Shown here in pieces: positions 43,592 through 52,484 of a DNA stretch of 64,000 nucleotides; positions within the stretch are counted from its first letter, which is position 1; every line of letters begins with the position of its first letter. The translations under genes were made by a program, and so were the position numbers. Origin of the DNA: Planctomycetota bacterium (GTDB lineage Bacteria; Planctomycetota; OFTM77). The notes under the pieces were generated by a model, which did not search any database, was not told where the DNA came from, and saw nothing but the letters and a program-made list of their open reading frames with translations. The stretch covers positions 50,440 to 114,439 of the forward strand of contig JAJDCO010000002.1 of the NCBI GenBank assembly GCA_029260795.1, in the 5' to 3' direction.

Positions 43592-43696
43592 ATGGTCACC
43601 TCCCGACTTCTGCTGCTGCTTCTCCTCATCGAGCCGACGGTCGCCCAGGAGCTGCTCCCTGATCAGCTGACACTGAATGGTCGACGCTTCTCGATT
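43592..43696 (+). pseudogene. 5' end of a secreted-protein gene cut off by REP-like element E2
   Basis: From ATG 43592 the frame gives a clean signal peptide (MVTSRLLLLLLLIEPTVAQ) and about 16 more coherent residues (ELLPDQLTLNGRRFSI). At 43697 it runs into the E2 repeat; the frame stays open to 43894, but the translation there is only repeat sequence. Hence a gene for an exported protein has lost everything but its first 35 codons. The rest was not found in the window. A fused 100-residue product could still be made and exported. Confidence 0.75.
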
Positions 43697-43945
43697 CCCC
43701 TCGGAGGCCCGAATTCATTCGGGTGGGAGGTCGTTCGCCCTTGCGAAACCGTTGTGATGGCCGAGGGCGTATCCAGCGGACTGAAGTCCGCCCTCCGGTA
43801 TGGGGTACAGAGACCCGAACGGAGTTCGGCAGGTCGCGCAACTAATCCTCGTGGCCTGTCGGCGGGGCGATCTGCCTTCGAAGAGCGTAGGTGAGAGAGC
43901 GGTGCGCGAGAAGCCCTCCCGCCCGACTGAACCCCGGGCTTGCGA
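43697..43945 (+). repeat. REP-like composite repeat, copy E2
   Basis: About 250 bases nearly identical to 63757-64000. It contains three hairpins in a row: CCCGAA-TTCA-TTCGGG (43708-43723), GCGGAC-TGAA-GTCCGC (43776-43791) and CCGAAC-GGA-GTTCGG (43815-43829). Two of the loops are TTCA/TGAA. It truncates the preceding gene and stops about 13 bases short of the carboxylesterase stop codon on the other strand. Confidence 0.88.
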
Positions 43946-43957
43946 GGGATACGGCGC

Positions 43958-45529
43958 TCAGCGGTCGCTCGTCGGACCGGCATTCCAGGCCGAGTGAATG
44001 CGATCCAGAAGGTCACACGTCTCGGCCCGCTGCGCGGGGGCCACTCGGATCTTCTCGTCGAGCACGAGATGGAGCTCGGACTCGGGCTCGAAGGGCGGCC
44101 AAGTGGGCAAGCCTTCGCGGTTGGGATCACCCGTGCGCGCGAACTGTAGCCAGTATCCTTGCATCGTGCGCGCCAGCTCCTGGTCGACCGGGGACACGCC
44201 GGCCGGCAGCTGGCCGAATACGTGGCCGAGCTCGGCGGCGTGATGGGCACCGAGCGCCGGCATGATGGGGCTGATCCGGGTGAACTCATACTGCCAGGTC
44301 GGAGACTCGACTCCTGCCATGCCGCGGAGGACGGCGCGGGTGCCGCGCAGAAACCAGCTATCGGTGATCAGGTGGTTCAGCCGGTCGGCTACCTGCTCGT
44401 CGGACTCGACCGAGTACAGCTCGAGGATCTGGCCCGCGAACGGCCCGAAGAACTCGGAGATCCCCTCTCGGTAAGCGTCGACTGTTCGAAAGGGGAAGAC
44501 GCTGTTGAAGGCCGTGCCCTCATCGGCGTTGGTACCGATGATCAACGGCACGTCGTTCTGCTCGCCGCGGCGAAAGGTCTCCTCGGCCGAATGCTCGAGG
44601 AGGTTTCCGTCGATCGCGATCGTCGGCTGATACTGCTGACCGAGCGTCTTCCACAGCTCGGCCGGCAAGGCGCGCAACACCGCCAGTGGCTCATCGCCCG
44701 GCTCGTCGAGGAGGATCTTGGCCATCTCGAGGCCGCGCCGCTCGGCGCTCGGATTCTTCGTCGCATCGCGTCGGAGCTCGGAGAAGTTCGACTCGCTGAA
44801 CCAGGCGCTCTGCGCGATCGCGCCGCGAAACAGACCGCGCGCCCGCGGTGAGGCACACAGCGTGACCACGCTCGTGCCGCCGGCCGACTCGCCGAAGATC
44901 GTCACCTGCTTCGGGTCTCCACCGAACGCGGCGATGTTGCGCTGTACCCAATGCAACGCCGCGATCTGATCGAGCAGGCCATAGTTTCCGGAAGCACCCG
45001 TCTTCGACTCGGCCGAGAGGGCCGGGTGTGAGAAGAACCCGAGCGGTCCCAGGCGATAGTTCAGCGACACCACGACGACGCCTTGCCCGGCGAGGGCTGC
45101 TCCGTCGTAGACCCTCTGATGGCTCCAGCCGCCGATGAGTCCGCCGCCGTGGATCCAAACCAGCACCGGCAGGCCGGCGTCGGCTTTCGGGGCAGCCGTC
45201 CACACGTTCAGGAAGAGGCAGTCCTCATCGGTGGGCGGCATCGGCTCGCGACTCATGAGCGCGATCAGGGCCGACTGCGGGCAGGCGGCGCCGAACTCCG
45301 TCGCATTGCGTACTCCGTCCCAAGCCGTCGCCGGCTGCGGCGGCCGCCACCGCAGCGCACCGACCGGCGGAGCGGCGTAGGGAATGCCACGATACACGAC
45401 GAGGCCGTCTCCCAAGGGCACACCCCGCACAAGCCCACTGTCGATCCGAGTCGGCTCGAGCTGAGCGTGAGCGACCGTCACCAGAGTGAGCAGCACGAGC
45501 AGGACGAGGCCGAGCTTCCGAATCGTCAT
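43958..45529 (-). CDS. Secreted type-B carboxylesterase
   Basis: 523 residues from ATG 45529 with a signal peptide (residues 1-22, LGLVLLVLLTLVTVAHA). The carboxylesterase type-B core is complete: YRGIPYAAPPVGALRW, EDCLFLNVW, the oxyanion HGGGLIGGW, nucleophile S215 in FGESAGG, the acid in GTNADEGTAF, and a histidine in GAHHAAELGHVFG. Length and motif order match bacterial para-nitrobenzyl esterases and relatives of this family. It should hydrolyse small carboxylic esters outside the cytoplasm; the natural substrate is unknown. Its 3' end lies next to repeat E2. A GTG eight codons upstream is an alternative start but has no better site. Confidence 0.93.
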   Translation of the reverse strand: MTIRKLGLVLLVLLTLVTVAHAQLEPTRIDSGLVRGVPLGDGLVVYRGIPYAAPPVGALRWRPPQPATAWDGVRNATEFGAACPQSALIALMSREPMPPTDEDCLFLNVWTAAPKADAGLPVLVWIHGGGLIGGWSHQRVYDGAALAGQGVVVVSLNYRLGPLGFFSHPALSAESKTGASGNYGLLDQIAALHWVQRNIAAFGGDPKQVTIFGESAGGTSVVTLCASPRARGLFRGAIAQSAWFSESNFSELRRDATKNPSAERRGLEMAKILLDEPGDEPLAVLRALPAELWKTLGQQYQPTIAIDGNLLEHSAEETFRRGEQNDVPLIIGTNADEGTAFNSVFPFRTVDAYREGISEFFGPFAGQILELYSVESDEQVADRLNHLITDSWFLRGTRAVLRGMAGVESPTWQYEFTRISPIMPALGAHHAAELGHVFGQLPAGVSPVDQELARTMQGYWLQFARTGDPNREGLPTWPPFEPESELHLVLDEKIRVAPAQRAETCDLLDRIHSAWNAGPTSDR

Positions 45530-45675
45530 GGCGTTGGTTCTTTCCAAGGACACGTTCGTGGACCTCGAGCGTGAGGTTCCCGGGCGGATCAGCCTATGCG
45601 GTGCTGGACCTGGACGTCAACGCGGTGCGTGGGACTCCGAGCTGGGTCGGCCGCTCGATGCTCCCGCCTCTCCCC

Positions 45676-47292
45676 TCACTGCACCTGCACGGCCACGGGC
45701 TTCGTCGCGGACAGTCCGTATGTCTCGCCGGCGTCCAGCACGAAGCCTTGCACGTAGACGGTGACACTCGGCAACGTACCTGGGAGGTTCAGCACCAGCG
45801 TGCGCTCGCCTTCACCGGGGCCTCCGCTGCTCAGGGGCAAGGAAATCAAGATCGGTGAGAGGGGCAGGATCTGGACGGTGCAGTTGGGCGTGACGTTCGT
45901 CGTGCCTTGGCCGAAGCCGAGGGCGAAGGTGGCGGCGGCGCCACCCAGGCCTTCGACGATCGAGACGGCCAGCTTACCGCCCGGTGTCGGACAGCCGCTG
46001 ACGATCATCCTCGGCTCAAAGCTGCCGGAGCCGGGCGTGCCGATGCCGTACTCACTGACGCTGCCGTTGCACGAGTCCTGATAGGCCCGCATGTCCGTGC
46101 CGATTCCGCAGACCACGAGCGTGCCGTCTTCGGAGAGGGCCGGCCCGCCGACGTTGACGTTCGTCATCGCCTGCGACCAGCGCAGTGTCAGATCCGCGTC
46201 GAACGAGTACACGCGGCCCTGAGAAAAGCCGCCGTTGGTGAAGAATATCGTTCCGGCGGCGTCGACGGCGATGCGCGGTTGCAGGAAGTCGGTGACGATC
46301 ACCGAGGAGGTGTTCACGACCGTACCGGTAGCGGGATCCAACCGCACGATCTCGACGTTGCGCGAATAGGTGTAGACGCTACCATCCGGCCCGACAGCGT
46401 GCGAAGCGAAGGGCGGGTAGCCGATCGGGTAGCGCCACTTCTCGACCAACGAGGTGCCGGTGTCCTGCAGCGCCACCAGATAGTCCGTCGTCGGGTTGTT
46501 CTGAGTACGAGGCGCATAGACTGTCCCGTCGGGACCGACCATCAGGCCGACCTGCTGCACGATGCCGCCGATGACGCCCGGGCTGGAGTAGAGGCGAGCG
46601 CCGGTCGCGAGATCGAAAGCGGTCACGACCGGGCCCGAGCCGCCGGCTTCCCAGATGAAGACCTTGCCCCCGAAGACGGACGCATCGCATCCACCGGAGG
46701 TCGGACAGCTTCGCGAGGCATTCCAAGCCGTGGTGCCATCGGAGCGACGAATGCGAAGGAGCCCGGTTGGGCCGGTCGTGATGATGTCGCCATTGGGCGC
46801 GAAGGCGCAGCTCTCGGTCGTGGTCTCGTTGATCAGGTCTTGGCTTTGCCAGATCTGCGTGCCATCGATCGGGCTGAGTGCGTAGAGATAGTCCGCATTC
46901 GTATTGCCCGAGCGCGTGGCATAGACCTGGCCGTCGCGGATGGCCGTGACACGGCTTCGCCAGGAATCGGGAAAGTTGAAGGGCAGCTGCGTCTGCCAAC
47001 GGATGACGCCGGTCGACAGCTCGTGCGCGACGATCCAGGTGCCGGTCGGGATCGTGAACGAGCCGATGCGATTGGTCACGACCAGGTCGTCTTCGATGAC
47101 GGCCTGCTGGGCGACGATGCCACTCAGGCTGCCTTGCCAGCGGATCGTCGGTGCCGAAGGACCGATCGATATCGAGCGACCGTCACGGCTCGAGCGACCG
47201 CCGACGCCCGTCGACCATTGGGCACAGGCCTCGTCGGCGAGCCCGAGACCGAACGCGAACATCAAGACCAACGTGACCGCGCAGCGCTTCAT
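45676..47292 (-). CDS. Secreted PQQ-like propeller protein with shared C-terminal domain
   Basis: 538 residues from ATG 47292 with AAAGG upstream and a signal peptide (residues 1-25, VTLVLMFAFGLGLADEACAQ). Residues about 45-410 are PQQ/BamB-like blades: STGVIRWQTQLPFNFPDSW, GQVYATRSGN, YALSPIDGTQIWQSQ, FDLATGARLYSSPG, VGPDGTVYAPRTQ. Cys pairs (SCPTSGGC, SCNGSV) may form disulfides. Residues about 420-538 are the unnamed domain shared with other secreted proteins here (GCPTPGGKLAVSIVEGLGG, ILPLSPILISLPL, LVLNLPGTLPSVTVYVQG). It is probably a surface-exposed binding protein. Divergent from kinase 3; the 355-base gap between them should contain both promoters. Confidence 0.87.
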   Translation of the reverse strand: MKRCAVTLVLMFAFGLGLADEACAQWSTGVGGRSSRDGRSISIGPSAPTIRWQGSLSGIVAQQAVIEDDLVVTNRIGSFTIPTGTWIVAHELSTGVIRWQTQLPFNFPDSWRSRVTAIRDGQVYATRSGNTNADYLYALSPIDGTQIWQSQDLINETTTESCAFAPNGDIITTGPTGLLRIRRSDGTTAWNASRSCPTSGGCDASVFGGKVFIWEAGGSGPVVTAFDLATGARLYSSPGVIGGIVQQVGLMVGPDGTVYAPRTQNNPTTDYLVALQDTGTSLVEKWRYPIGYPPFASHAVGPDGSVYTYSRNVEIVRLDPATGTVVNTSSVIVTDFLQPRIAVDAAGTIFFTNGGFSQGRVYSFDADLTLRWSQAMTNVNVGGPALSEDGTLVVCGIGTDMRAYQDSCNGSVSEYGIGTPGSGSFEPRMIVSGCPTPGGKLAVSIVEGLGGAAATFALGFGQGTTNVTPNCTVQILPLSPILISLPLSSGGPGEGERTLVLNLPGTLPSVTVYVQGFVLDAGETYGLSATKPVAVQVQ

Positions 47293-47647
47293 GGGGGACC
47301 TTTCGTGATCCGGGATTCGGGCTTCTTCCAAGGCTTTCGCTCCAGCTTGACGCGGGTCCGGTTCGGGGGCAAGTGCGCTTCCCAGGCCAAGAGGGCCGAT
47401 GGCCGGGCCGTGGAGCCCACCCGAGTCGATCGGCCGGAGGCAGTGATCCGGCCTGCCACTCGGGGGCGTTGTGAAGAATCTCGACACAGTTTGGCCTCCG
47501 CTCGCGTGCCCATGTACTGGAGGTTCCTCGGGGAGAGGAGTCTCTGCCGACCGCTCGGAAGTTTTCACACCGCCCCGCGTCTGCGAAGATCTGGGGCGAG
47601 AAGAGAGAGAGTCCTTGCATCCCAGCTGCGCCGAGGCTTCCCGATCC
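47293..47647. other. Divergent promoter region, nothing else recognised
   Basis: 355 bases separate the PQQ propeller gene and kinase 3. An open frame runs into the kinase from 47471, but I see no ribosome-binding site or domain in it. There is no repeat and no hairpin that I would defend. Confidence 0.4.
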
Positions 47648-50600
47648 ATGACTGAGAATGGCCACCCTCGAGATGAGGAGTCCCTCGACGAGCTCGTCGA
47701 GGAGTACCGACGCCGAGAGCAGACCGACGAGACGCGCGTTCTCGAATCGATGTGCCAAGAGAATCCCGAGCGCGCAGCCGAGCTGCGGGAGCACGTCACC
47801 GTTTGGCTGAACTCCCGGGAGTCCGTCGACGAGGCTCCGAAGAGTCCGCCGGCCTGGGTGCGCGAAGCGCGTGAGCCCGAGGTCCGTCAGATCGGCCAGT
47901 ACCAGATCCTGGGTGAGCTCGGACGAGGTGGGATGGGCGTCGTGTATCTGGCTCGAGACGATCGCCTCGATCGTCAAGTCGCCCTCAAGACGTTGATGTC
48001 GCGGTTCAGCGGCTCCGAAGCCGCCGTCGAGCGATTCGAGCGCGAGCAGCGCGCGATTGCCCATTTGAATCACCCGGGCATCGTGCCGATCTACGAGGTC
48101 GGCAAGGAGGGCGGCCACTCATTCTTCACCATGGAGTACGTCGAAGGCCTTACCCTCGCCGAGATGATTCATGCCCTGCGGGACCGTGACCTCGCCCCCG
48201 AGCAGCTCACGGGTGCCGATCTCCTGGCAACTCTGCCGCAGACGAGGCGAGCCGATGAGCTCGAGGACGACACCTTGGCGTTCGAGGAGGGGCGAGCGGC
48301 CGGCAGGGCCGCGTTCGGTGGGAGCTACGTGGAAGCCGTGGCACGCTGCCTCCTGCAGATCGCCGAAGCGCTGGCGCATGCCCATCAGCAGTCGGTGATC
48401 CATCGCGACGTCAAGCCCTCGAACATCCTCATGCGTCGAGACGGGCACGCCCAGCTCTTCGATTTCGGCTTGGCGCGGCTGGCGTCCGAGACTCAGCTCA
48501 CTCAGACCGGGGACCTGGCTGGAACTCCATCCTACCTCTCACCCGAGCAGATCGCGGCCCGCCCGTCGGGCATCGACGAGCGCACCGATGTCTACTCGCT
48601 CGGAGTCACGCTCTATGAGGCGCTGACGCTGGAGGTGCCGTTCCGTGGCGAGACGACACCGCAGGTGCTCAAGCAGGTGCTCGCCGCCGAGCCTCGCTCA
48701 CCTCACGAGAAGAACTCCGCCATCCCGAGGGATCTCGAGACCATCTGCCTCACGGCCATGGAGAAGGACCGTGATCGTCGTTACGCCAGTGCTCGCGCGC
48801 TCGCCGACGATCTCCGAGGCTTTCTCGAGTTTCGACCCATTCAGGCGCGACCGATCGGACCGGTCTCCCGATTGTGGCGCTTGGCGCGGCGACACCGCGC
48901 CGTCGCGACAGCGATCGGACTGACAGCCTTGCTCGTGCTCGGAGCGCCGACGGGATTCTGGCTGGTCGAGCGTGCCCACTCCCAACGCCTGCAGAAGCTC
49001 CGGCGCGCCGAGCAGACGGCTCTGATGCATGCCGAGGAGAACTTCCAATTGGCACGGGATGCCGTCGAGAGCATGTTGGCTCGCGTGGGCCGCGATCGCC
49101 TGGCTCACGTGCCCGGCATGCGCAAGATCCAGCGCGAGATCCTCGATGATGCGCTGCGATTCCATCGCCAGTTCCTCGATCTACGCCGTGACGATCCAGC
49201 CGCCCGCGCGGACGTGACGCGCTCCCTCGTCAGCCTGGCGCAGGTGTTGGCGAGCCTGAGTCAGATTCAAGAGGCCGAGGATTGCTACCGGGAAGCGTTG
49301 GCCCTGGCCGCTGACGATTCGGCCGGACGCATGATTCAGGGCGACGGCTGGGTCGGTCTGGGAAAGCTGCTCTGGGAGCAGGGGAAGTGGTCGGAGGCCG
49401 AGGAGGCCTATGGTCTGGCGCTCGAGCTTCGAAGAGGCTTGCTGCGTGCCGATCCGACCAGCATGGCTCGTCGCCGCGACACCCAGGCCATCCTGGCCAA
49501 CTTGGCGACCGTCGATGCCGAGCAAGGCAGAGTGCAACCAGCGCGCGAGCGATACGAAGAGGCCCTCGCACTCCTGGATGCGGATGCACCCCTGACGACC
49601 GAGGACGTCGCCAGCACGGTCGCCGCGATCGAGGCTCAGTACGGGGTGCTGCTTCTCGAGGTCGGCGAGGCGGAGCCTTCGCGCGATCAGCTGGAGCGGG
49701 CGCGAGAGCGGCTCGAGCGACTGATCCCGGCCGGCGGCGATGTCGAGCTCGAGGAGCGGCTCGCGACCGTCCACGAGAACCTCGGGCTCTTGGCCTGGGC
49801 CGGGAGTCAAGCCGGACGATCCTATGATGAGGAGGGCGAGAGCGGAGTCGCGATGATGCGGGACCGCGAGCTTCTTCCGGTCGTGCGGATGAGCCATCTC
49901 GTGCGAGGGGGGGGCGAGAACGAGAACACGCTGGCTGAGGCCGAGTCTCACCTGGGACGGGCCCAAAGCGTGGCCGAAGGCCTCTCCGGTCGGTTTCCGT
50001 CGGTGCCGTTCTATCGAGGCGAGCTGGCGCGCGTGCGGAACAACTTGGGGTTGGTGCTGCTCGACCTCGGACGCATCGACGAGGCGATCGCCCTACTCGT
50101 TCAGTCCCACCGCGTGGCGAGCGAGCTCCACGAGAACGCACCGACGGATTGGGCGTCGGGACGAACAGCGGCCGCCTCCGCCGCCAACCTCGCCTCCTTG
50201 CGCCGCGCGACCGGTGACACGGCTGCCGCCGTGAAGCTCTGCAGCGAGGCGGTCGAGGTTTTGGAGGCGTCCTTCAAGGATCGGCCGCCGCGTGCTCGCG
50301 ATCGGGCGACTCAGCTGCGAGCTCGTCTCGACCTCGCTCGGTCACTCGAGCTTCACGGCGACTTGGCGAAGGCTCGCGAGGCGCTCGCGCCTGCGCGAGC
50401 GGCCCTGGAGGCTGGCACCCCGATCCTGTCCGATGAGGGTTGGCGGGTCGAGCTGTTGAGAGCGCTCGAGCTCGATGCCGGCCTGGCCGTGCGATCCGGG
50501 AGCTGGACCGACGCCGTCGGGATCGCACGTCGATTGCGGGACGGCTTCGAGCTGCCTCGGGCCGGAAGTCGTGCCGCCGCTCCCTTGCCTTGGATCTCTC

Positions 50601-51145
50601 GTCGGATCGAGACTCTCGAGAGCCAGCTGGGCGAGTGGATCATGGGCACTCGGGGGTTGAGCGACGAGGTCTATGAATGGGCACTCGAGGGCTGTGAGGC
50701 GGGGCTGGAGATCGAGGGTCTCTCGGCCGAGGGGCTGGGGCTGCAGGCGGCCTTGATGTTCCGACTCGGCAGGCCAGAAGAGGCGAGCCCGGTGATTCGG
50801 AGCTGCCTCGATCTTCAAGAGGTGTTCGGGCCGCGCTCCCAAGACCTCACCTGGGCAGCTCGCATCTTTCAGGCGACCGACGCGACGAGCGATGCGCGCG
50901 CAGCGGTGGCTTCTCTGAAGAGTCAGGTCGAAGACCTGGGTGAGCTCGCGACCGCCTACGAGCGACTCCACTTGGCGACGGCGCAAGCGGCGGTCGGAGA
51001 TCTCGAGGCGGCTCGTTCCGAGGCGTCGCGTGGGCGCGCGGCGCTCAGCGAGGAGGGGGATGCCCCCGACCTGCTCATGCAAGCGATGCTCCGAGAGCTG
51101 GACGAGCTGCTCGCGGCTGGAGATTCCGACGGCTCACACCGCTGA
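47648..51145 (+). CDS. Transmembrane Ser/Thr protein kinase with TPR-like tail (kinase 3)
   Basis: 1165 residues from ATG 47648 (MTENGHPRDEESLDELVEEY). A helical lead (about 1-70) precedes the kinase domain (about 80-400): LGRGGMGVVYLAR, K114 in VALKTL, HRDVKPSN with D254, D272FG, and GTPSYLSPEQ, all intact. An acidic insert of about 50 residues (RDLAPEQLTGADLLATLPQT and on) sits before the catalytic loop. A transmembrane helix at about 417-436 (AVATAIGLTALLVLGAPTGF) is followed by about 700 residues of TPR-like helices (EEAEEAYGLALELRRGLLRA and relatives). Unlike kinases 1 and 2 it has no sigma gene next to it. Its targets are unknown; the tail probably senses or binds a partner. Confidence 0.92.
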   Translation: MTENGHPRDEESLDELVEEYRRREQTDETRVLESMCQENPERAAELREHVTVWLNSRESVDEAPKSPPAWVREAREPEVRQIGQYQILGELGRGGMGVVYLARDDRLDRQVALKTLMSRFSGSEAAVERFEREQRAIAHLNHPGIVPIYEVGKEGGHSFFTMEYVEGLTLAEMIHALRDRDLAPEQLTGADLLATLPQTRRADELEDDTLAFEEGRAAGRAAFGGSYVEAVARCLLQIAEALAHAHQQSVIHRDVKPSNILMRRDGHAQLFDFGLARLASETQLTQTGDLAGTPSYLSPEQIAARPSGIDERTDVYSLGVTLYEALTLEVPFRGETTPQVLKQVLAAEPRSPHEKNSAIPRDLETICLTAMEKDRDRRYASARALADDLRGFLEFRPIQARPIGPVSRLWRLARRHRAVATAIGLTALLVLGAPTGFWLVERAHSQRLQKLRRAEQTALMHAEENFQLARDAVESMLARVGRDRLAHVPGMRKIQREILDDALRFHRQFLDLRRDDPAARADVTRSLVSLAQVLASLSQIQEAEDCYREALALAADDSAGRMIQGDGWVGLGKLLWEQGKWSEAEEAYGLALELRRGLLRADPTSMARRRDTQAILANLATVDAEQGRVQPARERYEEALALLDADAPLTTEDVASTVAAIEAQYGVLLLEVGEAEPSRDQLERARERLERLIPAGGDVELEERLATVHENLGLLAWAGSQAGRSYDEEGESGVAMMRDRELLPVVRMSHLVRGGGENENTLAEAESHLGRAQSVAEGLSGRFPSVPFYRGELARVRNNLGLVLLDLGRIDEAIALLVQSHRVASELHENAPTDWASGRTAAASAANLASLRRATGDTAAAVKLCSEAVEVLEASFKDRPPRARDRATQLRARLDLARSLELHGDLAKAREALAPARAALEAGTPILSDEGWRVELLRALELDAGLAVRSGSWTDAVGIARRLRDGFELPRAGSRAAAPLPWISRRIETLESQLGEWIMGTRGLSDEVYEWALEGCEAGLEIEGLSAEGLGLQAALMFRLGRPEEASPVIRSCLDLQEVFGPRSQDLTWAARIFQATDATSDARAAVASLKSQVEDLGELATAYERLHLATAQAAVGDLEAARSEASRGRAALSEEGDAPDLLMQAMLRELDELLAAGDSDGSHR

Positions 51146-51340
51146 CGATCGGGGCGAAGCAAGGGCGTGAGAGTGAGTTCAGAGCGCTCTCGGAGATCGG
51201 AGTGGAGGCTCTGCCGAGGCGAGACTTGACAGAAACCCATCGGCCAGTGCAGCACTGGGTCCGGGCCAGCCCGGATTGTGGGCTCCAGGGGTTCTCGTGC
51301 GAGCTCATCCTCGCACTCCATCCAACAAAGGAGACGGACC

Positions 51341-51826
51341 ATGAGCGTGAAGGATCTCGCCGCGAACTTCGATCGAAGGATGGGTCGACGAGTCGTGATC
51401 AGTGGACACGGTAGCTATCGCGATGGTGATGCGAAGGTCGTCGTACCCCATGGCAAGACGCTTTACTTCTACGTCGCGCATGGCGTCGGACTGAGCAACT
51501 CGGTCGGCATGGCTGTCGAGGGCTTCGATGGCGGGACGCCGCCCGCACCCTACGAGACGTTCAAGGGTGGCGATCTCGTCTACAACTACCTTCTGACCTA
51601 CCCGAGCAACCTGACGCTGAACGGTACGGCGAGGAACGCGAAGTACGATTGGATCACGGTCAGCCACGCCGGCCAGTCGGTTCCACTCTCGGTCCTGTTC
51701 AAGGATTCCCGAATCCTGGCGGCGAGCGAGATCCACTGGGCTGCCTGCCGCAGCAAGGCGAACTGGATGAAGAAGAGCACTCATGATGCCGGGGCCAAGC
51801 TGGGCAAGGTCGCTTACGCGAAGTAG
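51341..51826 (+). CDS. Small soluble protein, possible Stv-like / caspase-like adhesin domain
   Basis: 161 residues from ATG 51341 with AAAGGAGA nine bases upstream. There is no signal peptide. The text VVISGHGSYRDGDAKVVVPHG, then LYFYVAHGVGLSNS, and a late HWAACRSK block recall the putative Stv adhesin-type domain found in polymorphic toxin and effector proteins, where a GHG motif and a late Cys region are kept. GH at about residues 23-24 and C146 could form a His/Cys pair, but I cannot confirm the family. Two small lipoprotein genes follow in the same direction (79-base gap to the first), so they may be co-transcribed. Treat the assignment as a lead only. Confidence 0.7.
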   Translation: MSVKDLAANFDRRMGRRVVISGHGSYRDGDAKVVVPHGKTLYFYVAHGVGLSNSVGMAVEGFDGGTPPAPYETFKGGDLVYNYLLTYPSNLTLNGTARNAKYDWITVSHAGQSVPLSVLFKDSRILAASEIHWAACRSKANWMKKSTHDAGAKLGKVAYAK

Positions 51827-51904
51827 AGGTCTCGATACGAAAGCGACTCGGCGGAGGCGTCGGCGCCGCGTCCAAGATCGATCGAAAGGGAGAAGGAGAA
51901 CTGC

Positions 51905-52133
51905 ATGAGAGCGAGACCGTCTCGAGTCCGACGCGTCACGCTGGCCGTCGCCTGGATCAGCTCGGCCCTCACCTTCGGTGGCTGCGCGTCGTACTTCCAC
52001 GACTCCGTCACGCTCGCGAATGGGGCAGCATCTCGTCGTGGGAGCGCGCGACGGCTTCTTCGGCTCGTCCGCCAAGATCTGGGTCGTCGAGAATGACGAG
52101 TTTGTCGAAGTGACTGTCATGGAGGTCGACTGA
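51905..52133 (+). pseudogene. Small lipoprotein gene with a +1 frameshift in a G4 run
   Basis: From ATG 51905 the frame starts a lipoprotein (TLAVAWISSALTFGGC, C27 lipidated) and reads SYFHDSVTLAN. After the GGGG at 52022-52025 that frame turns Arg-rich, but the next frame continues sensibly: GQHLVVGARDGFFGSSAKIW, then VVENDEFVEVTVMEVD, with a TGA at 52131-52133. That stop overlaps the next start as TGATG, the usual layout of coupled genes, which supports the shifted frame as the real one. With one G removed the product would be 75 residues. Either a recent mutation, a sequencing error, or programmed slippage. Function unknown; only the C-terminal beta strands can be seen. Confidence 0.75.
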
Positions 52134-52369
52134 TGCAACGCCTGAAACGATTGCGCGGCGCGTGGATCCTCGCCTTGCTGGTGATGCTTCCGAGCTGCAG
52201 CTCCTGGTACAGCTCCATTCACCAGACGCCCGACGGGAAGTTCGCCATGACCGGAAACCTGCTTCAAGGCCTCGCCATGGGTGGTCCGAAGGCACAGCTC
52301 TGGGAGGGTACGTACGATCCGGCCACGAAGACCATGACGATCACCAAGATGATCGAAGAAGGTCTCTGA
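52133..52369 (+). CDS. Small lipoprotein
   Basis: 78 residues from ATG 52133, overlapping the previous stop as TGATG. The signal peptide (AWILALLVMLPSC) ends at C22, the lipidation site. The mature 56 residues contain YSSIHQTPDGKFAMTGNLLQ, then WEGTYDPATKTMTITKM, a beta-rich pattern without known family. It is coupled to the frameshifted lipoprotein gene upstream, and the two may form a pair at the membrane. The bidirectional hairpin at 52420-52451 follows. Confidence 0.8.
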   Translation: MQRLKRLRGAWILALLVMLPSCSSWYSSIHQTPDGKFAMTGNLLQGLAMGGPKAQLWEGTYDPATKTMTITKMIEEGL

Positions 52370-52419
52370 GGATCGTCCTCCACTCCGATTCCCGCCCCGG
52401 GTCTCCTCGAGAACAGAAA

Positions 52420-52451
52420 CCGCCCCGAGTCGCGGTTGCGACTCGGGGCGG
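52420..52451. terminator. Perfect 14-bp stem-loop between convergent genes
   Basis: CCGCCCCGAGTCGC (52420-52433) pairs perfectly with GCGACTCGGGGCGG (52438-52451) around the loop GGTT. It sits between the small lipoprotein gene and the minus-strand secreted protein gene and can serve both. There is no U-tract in either direction. Confidence 0.75.
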
Positions 52452-52484
52452 CGGACACTCTCGATGCGGTTCCCCGATTCGATC

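Noticed and set aside
45907..47655. Open frame of 582 codons on the plus strand
   Set aside because: Antisense to the PQQ propeller gene with its clear signal peptide and blades. The plus-strand text has no recognisable domain.
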